A stretch of DNA of 64,000 bases from Mantamonas sphyraenae. Lineage: Eukaryota > CRuMs > Mantamonadidae. How positions within the stretch are numbered: the first letter of the stretch is position 1; the number at the start of each line of letters is the position of its first letter. The position numbers and the translations under genes were made by a program. The notes under the pieces are model-generated. The model was given only the letters and a program-made list of their open reading frames with translations, was not told where the DNA came from and did not search any database. Positions 45,601-56,661 of the stretch are shown piece after piece. The DNA lies in contig JAPMXV010000032.1 of assembly GCA_026936335.1 (NCBI GenBank), forward strand, positions 338,226-402,225, written 5' to 3'.

Positions 45601-48600
45601 TCGTCACGGTGAGGTTCACTCGCACATTGCCAGCTGCCACATCGACGTCGCTCACGCTCAATCCTGTGATTGTGACCGCCGTGTCCTCACTCACGCTCGC
45701 TGCACTGGGCGCAGTCAGCACAGGTGCATCGTTCACGGCAAGCACGTTCACAATCTGGATCTTGAACGTCTCCGTCACCGTGCCGTTCGCACTGCCGAAG
45801 CCCTGATCAGACGCCCACACACGCAGCAGCTCAGCACCATTCCAGTGCTGCGCACCGCGATACACAAGGCCGTTCAGCGCCGCGTTGATTGCCGTCAGGT
45901 TGCCCGAGAAGCGCACATCCGCGTCCGCCGCACCGTCACCCTGCGTAAACGTCAACCCTGCAGTGTTGCCAAGGCTCACAAGGCCCTCTGTCACCGTCAC
46001 GTTCACAAGCATCGTGTCGCTTCCGATGTCCTCATCAGAGATGCTGATGCCATACATGGTCAGGTCCGTGTCCTCGTTCACGCTCTGCGTGTCCAGCACC
46101 GTGATGTTCACCTTGTCGTTCACCGGGTTGACAAAGATGGTTGTGGACGCAATAGCCTGAAGTGCACCACCGACGCCAACATGTCCTTGGTCATCGATGC
46201 CAACTGACACATAGTCAAACCCGTTGAAGTTGAGGTTGCCCTGGTACTGCAACGTCGCCAACGCACTGTTCACACTCGTCAGCGTGCCTGTAAACGCGAG
46301 GTACGCCGACCCTGTGGTGGCATTCCCTGCAACAAAGGTAAGACCACTGGTAACAGACATCGAAACAGCACCATTTCCAGCAGATGCGTTGACCAACACA
46401 CTGTTTGCAACCGCGTCAACATCCGATACAGAGAAACCAGGAACAAAGGTGCTCACGTCCTCATCCGTGTTAACAGCAATACCGGCAACGACCACAGGTG
46501 CGTCGTTCACAGCATTCACAGTCACAGACACATTGGCCGCATCGCTCAGAGCACCACCAATGCCCACGGCTCCCTGGTCGTTCACAGTAACCAGCACCGT
46601 GTCCGCTCCGTTGTAGTGCGTGTTACCACGGTACACCACACTGCTCATCGCCGTGTTGATGTTCGTCAGGCTGCCTCGGAAGCGCATCACGGCGTTCAGC
46701 GACGGACCGCCCGTCACAAACGTCAGGCCCGTCGTCGTGCCGCCAAGCGTCAGAACACCGCTGCTCACCTGCAGATCAACCACAAGTTCGTTCGCAGCCA
46801 CGTCCACATCGCTCACGCTGATGCCACCGAGCGCAATGTCTGTGTCCTCCATGCCGCTCTGCGCACTCGGCACACTCAGAACAGGCGCGTCGTTCACACC
46901 TGCCACAGTCACCGCAATGCTCTGTGCATCGCCCAAAGCACCACCCGACCCGGTGTTGCCCAGATCGTTCACTGCAATCGCCAAGCTGTCGGCACCCACA
47001 AAGTGCAGGTTGCCCTGGTACACCATCTCGGACAGCGCCGCATTCACAGACGTCAGGTTGCCGACCACACGCAGGCTGGCATCACCGCTGCCACTGCCTG
47101 CTTCCACTCCAAGGCCGGCCAGGGACTTCAACCACACACGACCCGAAGCCACACTCACGTTGACTTGCAGCAGCCCTGCACCCACGTCGACGTCGGTCAC
47201 CGAAACACCCGTGATCGTCAACTGAACGTCCTCGTTCACGTTCTGTCCACCGGGCACAGTCAGCACAGGCGCGTCGTTCACCGCACTCACACTCACACCA
47301 ATCGTGCGCGTGTCGCCCAGTGCTCCACCCGTGCCACTTGCTCCCTGGTCGTTCACTGTCACCGTGATCGTGTCTCCTCCATTGTACTGCGCGTCTCCAC
47401 GGTACACAATGTTGTTCAGCGCCGCGTTTGCGTTTGTCAGCGTCGCCACAAAGCGCACATCCTTCGTGCCCGATGCTGCTCCGTCCACAATCGTCACGCC
47501 GCTCATGCTGCCCAGTGTCACCACACCCTGGCTTGCGCTCACGTTCACCAGCAGCAGACTGCCCGCAATGTCCACATCGCTCACGCTGATGCCACCAATC
47601 GTCAGATCCGTGTCCTCAACGCCGCTCTGTCCACTCGGCACACTCAGCACAGGCGCGTCGTTCACGCTCAGCACAGTCACAACAATGCTGCCACTGTCTC
47701 CAAGCACTCCGCCACTACCCGTGTTGCCACCGTCGTTCACGCTCACCACAATGCTGTCCACTCCGTTGAACGCACTGTCCGGCATGTACACAACAGTCGC
47801 CAGCGCGTTGTTCACATCCGTCACGCTGCCGCTGAACTCCACCCGTCCGTCGCTGCTGCCGTTGCCTGCACTGAACACAAGGCCGTTCGTGCTCGCCAGC
47901 CACACTCGGCCAGCACTCACACTCACGTTCACGTTCATCGCTCCACCGGCAACGTCCACGTCCGCCACACTCACGCCGCTCACTGTCAGCGCAGTGTCCT
48001 CGGCCGTGCTCTGTGCCCCAGGCACACTCAGCACAGGTGCGTCGTTCACAGCCACCACGTTGATCACAAGCGTCTTGTTCGACACCTGCTCACCACCGCT
48101 GCCGACTGCTCCCTGGTCAGACACCCACACAACAAGCCCGTCTGCTCCGTTGTACTGTGTCACTCCACGGTACACCATGTTCGACAGTGCTGCGTTCACA
48201 GCCGTGATCGACCCGTCAAACACAATCCACGTGTCGTTCACTCCGTCGCCACTGCCAAACGTCAGACCCGTCGTGCTGCCCAGCCACAGGCTGCCTGCGC
48301 TCACACTCACGTTCACTCGGAACGCAAATCCGGCCACGTCCACATCGCTCACGCTGATGCCACCAATCGTCAGATCCGTGTCCTCAGCCACACTCTGTGC
48401 ACTCGGCAGAGTGATCACCAGCGCGTCGTTCACACCATTCACAGTGATCGCCACACTCTGGCTGTCTGTCTGCTCACCGCCGGCTCCCGTGTTGCCCTTG
48501 TCGCGCACGCTCAGTTCGAGCGAGTCGCTGCCAAAGAAGTGCAGGTCGCCGTGGTACACCACCTGCCCGATGGCCGCGTTCAGCGCCGTCACCGTGCCGT

Positions 48601-49222
48601 TCAGCACCAGACTGCGTCCTCCGTTGCTTGTGCCAGACACAAACGTCACGCCGCCTGCGTTCACGCTCGTCAGCACACCATGCGTCACCGTCAAGTTCAT
48701 CTCCATGGACTCTCCGCCCACGTCAATGTCCGTCACAGTGATGCCTGCAATCGTCAGATCCGTGTCCTCGTCCACGTTCACTCCACCCACAGGTGTGATG
48801 GCAGGGCGGTCGTTCACCTGCGTCACCGTGATGCCCACGCTGCCGCTGTCTGTCAACTCTCCGCCCACACCCACGTTGCCCAGGTCACTCACGCGCACCA
48901 CAAGCGTGTCTGCGCCGTTGTAATCCTGTGCCCCGCGGTACACCAGCACACCCAGTGCCGTCTGCACCTGGGTCAGCGTGCCCGTGAAGCTCATCGTCGC
49001 GTCCGACGCACCGTCGCCCACACTGAATGTCAGGCCCGTCGTCGTCACTGCGGTCACCACACCCTGGCTCACGCTCACGTTCGCCTGGAATGCGTTGCCT
49101 GCAACGTCCACGTCCGTCACGCTGATGCCGTTGATCGTCAGATCCACGTCCTCAGCCACACTCTGTGCAGACACAACACTCAGCACAGGGCCGTCGTTCA
49201 CAGCCACAACCGTGATCGCCAC
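35837..49222 (-). CDS. Giant cadherin-like-repeat surface protein, C-terminal 4,461 residues
   Basis: One uninterrupted frame with no intron. Residues 1-~2,980 are about 23 repeats of ~128 residues, each starting VNDAP and carrying EDTDLTIxGISVSDVDV, TGLTFxxGDG, NAALxxxVYRG, YNGADxLxVxVxDxGxxGxGG, with Asp/Asn/Glu positions like Ca2+ ligands of cadherin-like folds. Residues ~3,080-3,790 are six ~120-residue modules with DPDDxDxxYSxGD, TNxPPxxTKxxxD and DYxGxW. A helix follows (ALAIVLSLLLLVMEIVGF, ~3,800), a basic loop, then a double helix (~3,877-3,922). The ~535-residue tail is Pro/Ser/Gln/Glu-rich with a (SN)n run (36611-36646) and repeated LPxLP motifs. This architecture implies a huge adhesin anchored by three membrane segments. 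The repeat type is best known from bacterial LapA-like adhesins; the tail looks eukaryotic. The 5' end is only an artefact of the next frame break. Confidence 0.88.
36611..36646. repeat. GTTGCT hexanucleotide repeat coding Ser-Asn
   Basis: Six units of GTTGCT. On the minus strand this is AGCAAC, giving alternating Ser-Asn in the cytoplasmic tail of the giant surface protein. Confidence 0.9.
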
Positions 49223-49551
49223 GTTTCGCCGACGTCCGACTGCACACCTCCCAGACCACTGTTACCGAGGTCGTCCACCCGAACAACCAGCGTGTCCGCT
49301 CCGTTGTAGTGCGTGTTTGGCGCGATACACCACAGCTCAACACCGCCGCATTCACAGCGCAGTCACCGTGCCTTGCATATTCGTGCAGACCCATCAGCAC
49401 ATACCCGTCGCCAGAGCTGAAATACAGTCCGACAGATGCACCCGGCTCAAAGCACGCCCTGAGACACACTCAAGTTGAGTCGCATGCACGCAGCACCGAC
49501 GTCGCCATCGACCAGCGACAGACCAGTCATGCGTCAGATCAGCGTCTTCGT
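49223..49551 (-). other. Disrupted cadherin-like repeat between two clean reading frames
   Basis: Compared with the equivalent repeat at about 51,920-52,260, this stretch keeps recognisable order (GVxxLVxRVxDLGN-like codons) but carries many substitutions and several indels. The frames on either side differ. It is either a divergent or decayed repeat, or a poor consensus at a repeat junction. It spans less than one 384-bp repeat, consistent with a single damaged unit in one gene. Confidence 0.65.
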
Positions 49552-52500
49552 TCACAAGTGCACTCGACACCACGGTGCCGTCAACACAGGCGCATCGTTC
49601 ACCTCGGCCACAGTCACCACAATCACGGCACTGTCACCCAGCGCTCCACCCGCGCCCGTGTTGCCCAGATCGTTCACACTCAACACCACGCTGTCCGTGC
49701 CCTGGAAGTTCGCGTTGCCACGATACACCAGGTTCGTCAGCGCTGCGTTCACGTTGGTCAACGTGCCCGTGAAACGCACCGTTGCGTCGCTGCTGCCGTT
49801 GCCAGCACCAAACACAAGGCCGCTCGTGCTGCCCAGCCACATCTGACCAGACGTCACACTCACGTTCACGGCAACCACACCGGCTGCTGCGTCCACATCT
49901 GCCACGCTGATACCGCCGATCGTCAGGTCGGTCTCCTCGTTCACGTTCTGTCCACCAGGCACAGTCAGCACAGGCGCGTCGTTCACCGCACTCACACTCA
50001 CACCAATCGTGCGCGTGTCGCCCAGTGCTCCACCCGTGCCACTTGCTCCCTGGTCGTTCACTGTCACCGTGATCGTGTCTCCTCCATTGTACTGCGCGTC
50101 TCCACGGTACACAATGTTGTTCAGCGCCGCGTTTGCGTTTGTCAGCGTCGCCACAAAGCGCACATCCTTCGTGCCCGATGCTGCTCCGTCCACAATCGTC
50201 ACGCCGCTCATGCTGCCCAGTGTCACCACACCCTGGCTTGCGCTCACGTTCACCAGCAGCAGACTGCCCGCAATGTCCACATCGCTCACGCTGATGCCAC
50301 CAATCGTCAGATCCGTGTCCTCAACGCCGCTCTGTCCACTCGGCACACTCAGCACAGGCGCGTCGTTCACGCTCAGCACAGTCACAACAATGCTGCCACT
50401 GTCTCCAAGCACTCCGCCACTGCCCGTGTTGCCACCGTCGTTCACGCTCACCACAATGCTGTCCACTCCGTTGAACGCACTGTCCGGCATGTACACAACT
50501 GTCGCCAGCGCGTTGTTCACATCCGTCACGCTGCCGCTGAACTCCACCCGTCCGTCGCTGCTGCCGTTGCCTGCACTGAACACAAGGCCGTTCGTGCTCG
50601 CCAGCCACACTCGGCCAGCACTCACACTCACGTTCACGTTCATCGCTCCGCCCGCGACGTCCACGTCCGCCACACTCACGCCGCTCACTGTCAGTGCAGT
50701 GTCCTCGGCCGTGCTCTGTGCCCCAGGCACACTCAGCACAGGTGCGTCGTTCACAGCCACCACGTTGATCACAAGCGTCTTGTTCGACACCTGCTCACCA
50801 CCGCTGCCGACTGCTCCCTGGTCAGACACCCACACAACAAGCCCGTCTGCTCCGTTGTACTGTGTCACTCCACGGTACACCATGTTCGACAGTGCTGCGT
50901 TCACAGCCGTGATCGACCCGTCAAACACAATCCACGTGTCGTTCACTCCGTCGCCACTGCCAAACGTCAGACCCGTCGTGCTGCCCAGCCACAGGCTGCC
51001 TGCGCTCACACTCACGTTCACTCGGAACGCAAATCCGGCCACGTCCACATCGCTCACGCTGATGCCACCAATCGTCAGATCCGTGTCCTCAGCCACACTC
51101 TGTGCACTCGGCAGAGTGATCACCAGCGCGTCGTTCACACCATTCACAGTGATCGCCACACTCTGGCTGTCTGTCTGCTCACCGCCGGCTCCCGTGTTGC
51201 CCTTGTCGCGCACGCTCAGTTCGAGCGAGTCGCTGCCAAAGAAGTGCAGGTCGCCGTGGTACACCACCTGCCCGATGGCCGCGTTCAGCGCCGTCACCGT
51301 GCCGTTCAGCACAAGACTGCGTCCTCCGTTGCTCGTGCCAGACACAAACGTCACGCCGCCTGCGTTCACGCTCGTCAGCACACCATGCGTCACCGTCAAG
51401 TTCATCTCCATCGACTCTCCGCCCACGTCAATGTCCGTCACACTGATGCCTGCGATCGTCAGATCCGTGTCCTCGTCCACGTTCACTCCACCCACAGGTG
51501 TGATGGCAGGGCGGTCGTTCACAGGCGTCACCGTGATGCCCACGCTGCCGCTGTCTGTCAACTCTCCACCCACACCCACGTTGCCCAGGTCACTCACGCG
51601 CACCACAAGCGTGTCTGCGCCATTGTAATCCTGTGCCCCGCGGTACACCAGCACACCCAGTGCCGTCTGCACCTGGGTCAGCGTGCCCGTGAAGCTCATC
51701 GTCGCGTCCGACGCACCGTCGCCCACACTGAATGTCAGGCCCGTCGTCGTCACTGCGGTCACCACACCCTGGCTCACGCTCACGTTCGCCTGCAATGCGT
51801 TGCCTGCAACGTCCACGTCCGTCACGCTGATGCCGTTGATCGTCAGATCCACGTCCTCAGCAACACTCTGTGCAGACACAACACTCAGCACAGGGCCGTC
51901 GTTCACAGCCACAACTGTGATCGCCACGTTCGCCGTGTCGTTCAGTGCTCCTCCCAGACCACTGTTGCCGAGGTCGTCCACAAACACAGCCAGCGTATCC
52001 GCTCCGTTGTAGTTGCTGTTTGCCACGTACGTCACGCTGCCCAAAGCCGCGTTCACATCCGTCACCGTGCCGTTGCACTCAATCGTGCTGTCAGACACGC
52101 CGTCACCAACAGCAAACAACAGTCCGCTTGTGCTACCCAGGCTCAACACACCTTGTGACACACTCAGACGCAAATGCATGCGCGCGCTGCCAACGTCGCC
52201 ATCGACCACGCTCAGACCGCCAATGGCACTGCTCGTGTCTTCGTTCACACTCACACTGGCCGGTGCCGTCAGCACAGGCGCATCGTTCACTTCGGCCACA
52301 GTCACCACAATCACGGCACTGTCTCCCAGCGCTCCACCCGCGCCCGTGTTGCCCAGATCGTTCACACTCAACACCACGCTGTCCGTGCCCTGGAAGTTCA
52401 CGTTGCCACGATACACCAGGTTCGTCAGCGCCGCGTTCACGTTGGTCAACGTGCCCGTGAAACGCACCGTTGCGTCGCTGCTGCCGTTGCCAGCACCAAA

Positions 52501-55500
52501 CACAAAGCCACTCGTGCTGCCCAGCCACATCTGACCAGACGTCACACTCACGTTCACGGCAACCACACCGGCTGCTGCGTCCACATCTGCCACGCTGATA
52601 CCGCCGATCGTCAGGTCGGTCTCCTCGTTCACGTTCTGTCCACCAGGCACAGTCAGCACAGGCGCATCGTTCACCGCACTCACACTCACACCAATCGTGC
52701 GCGTGTCGCCCAGTGCTCCGCCCGTGCCACTAGCGCCCTGGTCGTTCACTGTCACCGTGATCGTGTCTCCTCCATTGTACTCCGCGTCTCCACGGTACAC
52801 AATGTTGTTCAGCGCCGCGTTTGCGTTTGTCAGCGTCGCCACAAAGCGCACATCCTTCGTGCCCGATGCTGCTCCGTCCACAATCGTCACGCCGCTCATG
52901 CTGCCCAGTGTCACCACACCCTGGCTTGCGCTCACGTTCACCAGCAGCAGACTGCCCGCAATGTCCACATCGCTCACGCTGATCCCACCAATCGTCAGAT
53001 CCGTGTCCTCAACGCCGCTCTGTCCACTCGGCACACTCAGCACAGGCGCGTCGTTCACGCTCAGCACAGTCACAACAATGCTGCCACTGTCTCCAAGCAC
53101 TCCGCCACTGCCCGTGTTGCCACCGTCGTTCACGCTCACCACAATGCTGTCCACTCCGTTGAACGCACTGTCCGGCATGTACACAACTGTCGCCAGCGCG
53201 TTGTTCACATCCGTCACGCTGCCGCTGAACTCCACCCGTCCGTCGCTGCTGCCGTTGCCTGCACTGAACACAAGGCCGTTCGTGCTCGCCAGCCACACTC
53301 GGCCAGCACTCACACTCACGTTCACGTTCATCGCTCCGCCCGCGACGTCCACGTCCGCCACACTTACGCCGCTCACTGTCAGCGCAGTGTCCTCGGCCGT
53401 GCTCTGTGCCCCAGGCACACTCAGCACAGGTGCGTCGTTCACAGCCACCACGTTGATCACAAGCGTCTTGTTCGACACCTGCTCACCACCGCTCCCGACT
53501 GCTCCCTGGTCAGACACCCACACAACAAGCCCGTCTGCTCCGTTGTACTGTGTCACTCCACGGTACACCATGTTCGACAGTGCTGCGTTCACAGCCGTGA
53601 TCGACCCGTCAAACACAATCCACGTGTCGTTCACTCCGTCGCCACTGCCAAACGTCAGACCCGTCGTGCTGCCCAGCCACAGGCTGCCTGCGCTCACACT
53701 CACGTTCACTCGGAACGCAAATCCGGCCACGTCCACATCGCTCACGCTGATCCCACCAATCGTCAGATCCGTGTCCTCAGCCACACTCTGTGCACTCGGC
53801 AGAGTGATCACCAGCGCGTCGTTCACACCATTCACAGTGATCGCCACACTCTGGCTGTCTGTCTGCTCACCGCCGGCTCCCGTGTTGCCCTTGTCGCGCA
53901 CGCTCAGTTCGAGCGAGTCGCTGCCAAAGAAGTGCAGGTCGCCGTGGTACACCACCTGCCCGATGGCCGCATTCAGCCCCGTCACCGTGCCGTTCAGCAC
54001 CAGACTGCGTCCTCCGTTGCTCGTGCCAGACACAAACGTCACGCCGCCTGCGTTCACGCTCGTCAGCACACCATGCGTCACCGTCAAGTTCATCTCCATC
54101 GACTCTCCGCCCACGTCAATGTCCGTCACACTGATGCCTGCGATCGTCAGATCCGTGTCCTCGTCCACGTTCACTCCACCCACAGGTGTGATGGCAGGGC
54201 GGTCGTTCACAGGCGTCACCGTGATGCCCACGCTGCCGCTGTCTGTCAACTCTCCACCCACACCCACGTTGCCCAGGTCACTCACGCGCACCACAAGCGT
54301 GTCTGCGCCATTGTAATCCTGTGCCCCGCGGTACACCAGCACACCCAGTGCCGTCTGCACCTGGGTCAGCGTGCCCGTGAAGCTCATCGTCGCGTCCGAC
54401 GCACCGTCGCCCACACTGAATGTCAGGCCCGTCGTCGTCACTGCGGTCACCACACCCTGGCTCACGCTCACGTTCGCCTGCAATGCGTTGCCTGCAACGT
54501 CCACGTCCGTCACGCTGATGCCGTTGATCGTCAGATCCACGTCCTCAGCAACACTCTGTGCAGACACAACACTCAGCACAGGGCCGTCGTTCACAGCCAC
54601 AACTGTGATCGCCACGTTCGCCGTGTCGTTCAGTGCTCCTCCCAGACCACTGTTGCCGAGGTCGTCCACAAACACAGCCAGCGTATCCGCTCCGTTGTAG
54701 TTGCTGTTTGCCACGTACGTCACGCTGCCCAAAGCCGCGTTCACATCCGTCACCGTGCCGTTGCACTCAATCGTGCTGTCAGACACGCCGTCACCAACAG
54801 CAAACAACAGTCCGCTTGTGCTACCCAGGCTCAACACACCTTGTGACACACTCAGACGCAGTTGCATGCGCGCGCTGCCAACGTCGCCATCGACCACGCT
54901 CAGACCGCCAATGGCACTGCTCGTGTCTTCGTTCACACTCACACTGGCCGGTGCCGTCAGCACAGGCGCATCGTTCACTTCGGCCACAGTCACCACAATC
55001 ACGGCACTGTCTCCCAGCGCTCCACCCGCGCCCGTGTTGCCCAGATCGTTCACACTCAACACCACGCTGTCCGTGCCCTGGAAGTTCACGTTGCCACGAT
55101 ACACCAGGTTCGTCAGCGCCGCGTTCACGTTGGTCAACGTGCCCGTGAAACGCACCGTTGCGTCGCTGCTGCCGTTGCCAGCACCAAACACAAGGCCACT
55201 CGTGCTGCCCAGCCACATCTGACCAGACGTCACACTCACGTTCACGGCAACCACACCGGCTGCTGCGTCCACATCTGCCACGCTGATACCGCCGATCGTC
55301 AGGTCGGTCTCCTCGTTCACGTTCTGTCCACCAGGCACAGTCAGCACAGGCGCATCGTTCACCGCACTCACACTCACACCAATCGTGCGCGTGTCGCCCA
55401 GTGCTCCGCCCGTGCCACTAGCGCCCTGGTCGTTCACTGTCACCGTGATCGTGTCTCCTCCATTGTACTCCGCGTCTCCACGGTACACAATGTTGTTCAG

Positions 55501-56661
55501 CGCCGCGTTTGCGTTTGTCAGCGTCGCCACAAAGCGCACATCCTTCGTGCCCGATGCTGCTCCGTCCACAATCGTCACGCCGCTCATGCTGCCCAGTGTC
55601 ACCACACCCTGGCTTGCGCTCACGTTCACCAGCAGCAGACTGCCCGCAATGTCCACATCGCTCACGCTGATCCCACCAATCGTCAGATCCGTGTCCTCAA
55701 CGCCGCTCTGTCCACTCGGCACACTCAGCACAGGCGCGTCGTTCACGCTCGACACAGTCACAACAATGCTGCCACTGTCTCCAAGCACTCCGCCACTGCC
55801 CGTGTTGCCACCGTCGTTCACGCTCACCACAATGCTGTCCACTCCGTTGAACGCACTGTCCGGCATGTACACAACTGTCGCCAGCGCGTTGTTCACATCC
55901 GTCACGCTGCCGCTGAACTCCACCCGTCCGTCGCTGCTGCCGTTGCCTGCACTGAACACAAGGCCGTTCGTGCTCGCCAGCCACACTCGGCCAGCACTCA
56001 CACTCACGTTCACGTTCATCGCTCCGCCCGCGACGTCCACGTCCGCCACACTCACGCCGCTCACTGTCAGCGCAGTGTCCTCGGCCGTGCTCTGTGCCCC
56101 AGGCACACTCAGCACAGGTGCGTCGTTCACAGCCACCACGTTGATCACAAGCGTCTTGTTCGACACCTGCTCACCACCGCTCCCGACTGCTCCCTGGTCA
56201 GACACCCACACAACAAGCCCGTCTGCTCCGTTGTACTGTGTCACTCCACGGTACACCATGTTCGACAGTGCTGCGTTCACAGCCGTGATCGACCCGTCAA
56301 ACACAATCCACGTGTCGTTCACTCCGTCGCCACTGCCAAACGTCAGACCCGTCGTGCTGCCCAGCCACAGGCTGCCTGCGCTCACACTCACGTTCACTCG
56401 GAACGCAAATCCGGCCACGTCCACATCGCTCACGCTGATGCCACCAATCGTCAGATCCGTGTCCTCAGCCACACTCTGTGCACTCGGCAGAGTGATCACC
56501 AGCGCGTCGTTCACACCATTCACAGTGATCGCCACACTCTGGCTGTCTGTCTGCTCACCGCCGGCTCCCGTGTTGCCCTTGTCGCGCACGCTCAGTTCGA
56601 GCGAGTCGCTGCCAAAGAAGTGCAGGTCGCCGTGGTACACCACCTGCCCCGATGGCCGCAT
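49552..56661 (-). CDS. Giant cadherin-like-repeat surface protein, upstream repeat block
   Basis: A clean 2,369-residue frame made only of the 128-residue repeats, about 18.5 of them. Seven repeat types follow each other in fixed order (openings VNDALVITLP, VNDAPVLSVPGAQ, VNDAPVLSVPSGQ, VNDAPVLTVPGGQ, VNDAPVLTAPA, VNDGPVLSVVSAQ, VNDRPAITPVGG) and then recur, so the higher-order unit is 7 x 128 = 896 residues. It is on the same strand, and the same repeat series continues in the block ending at 35837, so it is almost certainly the same gene. There is no signal peptide, so the N-terminus lies outside the window. The apparent start at 56661 is only where an extra C near 56,650 breaks the frame. 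Confidence 0.82.
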   Translation of the reverse strand: MRPSGQVVYHGDLHFFGSDSLELSVRDKGNTGAGGEQTDSQSVAITVNGVNDALVITLPSAQSVAEDTDLTIGGISVSDVDVAGFAFRVNVSVSAGSLWLGSTTGLTFGSGDGVNDTWIVFDGSITAVNAALSNMVYRGVTQYNGADGLVVWVSDQGAVGSGGEQVSNKTLVINVVAVNDAPVLSVPGAQSTAEDTALTVSGVSVADVDVAGGAMNVNVSVSAGRVWLASTNGLVFSAGNGSSDGRVEFSGSVTDVNNALATVVYMPDSAFNGVDSIVVSVNDGGNTGSGGVLGDSGSIVVTVSSVNDAPVLSVPSGQSGVEDTDLTIGGISVSDVDIAGSLLLVNVSASQGVVTLGSMSGVTIVDGAASGTKDVRFVATLTNANAALNNIVYRGDAEYNGGDTITVTVNDQGASGTGGALGDTRTIGVSVSAVNDAPVLTVPGGQNVNEETDLTIGGISVADVDAAAGVVAVNVSVTSGQMWLGSTSGLVFGAGNGSSDATVRFTGTLTNVNAALTNLVYRGNVNFQGTDSVVLSVNDLGNTGAGGALGDSAVIVVTVAEVNDAPVLTAPASVSVNEDTSSAIGGLSVVDGDVGSARMQLRLSVSQGVLSLGSTSGLLFAVGDGVSDSTIECNGTVTDVNAALGSVTYVANSNYNGADTLAVFVDDLGNSGLGGALNDTANVAITVVAVNDGPVLSVVSAQSVAEDVDLTINGISVTDVDVAGNALQANVSVSQGVVTAVTTTGLTFSVGDGASDATMSFTGTLTQVQTALGVLVYRGAQDYNGADTLVVRVSDLGNVGVGGELTDSGSVGITVTPVNDRPAITPVGGVNVDEDTDLTIAGISVTDIDVGGESMEMNLTVTHGVLTSVNAGGVTFVSGTSNGGRSLVLNGTVTGLNAAIGQVVYHGDLHFFGSDSLELSVRDKGNTGAGGEQTDSQSVAITVNGVNDALVITLPSAQSVAEDTDLTIGGISVSDVDVAGFAFRVNVSVSAGSLWLGSTTGLTFGSGDGVNDTWIVFDGSITAVNAALSNMVYRGVTQYNGADGLVVWVSDQGAVGSGGEQVSNKTLVINVVAVNDAPVLSVPGAQSTAEDTALTVSGVSVADVDVAGGAMNVNVSVSAGRVWLASTNGLVFSAGNGSSDGRVEFSGSVTDVNNALATVVYMPDSAFNGVDSIVVSVNDGGNTGSGGVLGDSGSIVVTVLSVNDAPVLSVPSGQSGVEDTDLTIGGISVSDVDIAGSLLLVNVSASQGVVTLGSMSGVTIVDGAASGTKDVRFVATLTNANAALNNIVYRGDAEYNGGDTITVTVNDQGASGTGGALGDTRTIGVSVSAVNDAPVLTVPGGQNVNEETDLTIGGISVADVDAAAGVVAVNVSVTSGQMWLGSTSGFVFGAGNGSSDATVRFTGTLTNVNAALTNLVYRGNVNFQGTDSVVLSVNDLGNTGAGGALGDSAVIVVTVAEVNDAPVLTAPASVSVNEDTSSAIGGLSVVDGDVGSARMHLRLSVSQGVLSLGSTSGLLFAVGDGVSDSTIECNGTVTDVNAALGSVTYVANSNYNGADTLAVFVDDLGNSGLGGALNDTANVAITVVAVNDGPVLSVVSAQSVAEDVDLTINGISVTDVDVAGNALQANVSVSQGVVTAVTTTGLTFSVGDGASDATMSFTGTLTQVQTALGVLVYRGAQDYNGADTLVVRVSDLGNVGVGGELTDSGSVGITVTPVNDRPAITPVGGVNVDEDTDLTIAGISVTDIDVGGESMEMNLTVTHGVLTSVNAGGVTFVSGTSNGGRSLVLNGTVTALNAAIGQVVYHGDLHFFGSDSLELSVRDKGNTGAGGEQTDSQSVAITVNGVNDALVITLPSAQSVAEDTDLTIGGISVSDVDVAGFAFRVNVSVSAGSLWLGSTTGLTFGSGDGVNDTWIVFDGSITAVNAALSNMVYRGVTQYNGADGLVVWVSDQGAVGSGGEQVSNKTLVINVVAVNDAPVLSVPGAQSTAEDTALTVSGVSVADVDVAGGAMNVNVSVSAGRVWLASTNGLVFSAGNGSSDGRVEFSGSVTDVNNALATVVYMPDSAFNGVDSIVVSVNDGGNTGSGGVLGDSGSIVVTVLSVNDAPVLSVPSGQSGVEDTDLTIGGISVSDVDIAGSLLLVNVSASQGVVTLGSMSGVTIVDGAASGTKDVRFVATLTNANAALNNIVYRGDAQYNGGDTITVTVNDQGASGTGGALGDTRTIGVSVSAVNDAPVLTVPGGQNVNEETDLTIGGISVADVDAAAGVVAVNVSVTSGQMWLGSTSGLVFGAGNGSSDATVRFTGTLTNVNAALTNLVYRGNANFQGTDSVVLSVNDLGNTGAGGALGDSAVIVVTVAEVNDAPVLTAPWCRVHL

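Noticed and set aside
46616-54846. Several 540-950-codon plus-strand open frames across the cadherin-like array
   Set aside because: They repeat with the 2,688-bp unit and are antisense shadows; the minus-strand frame encodes a coherent domain series.
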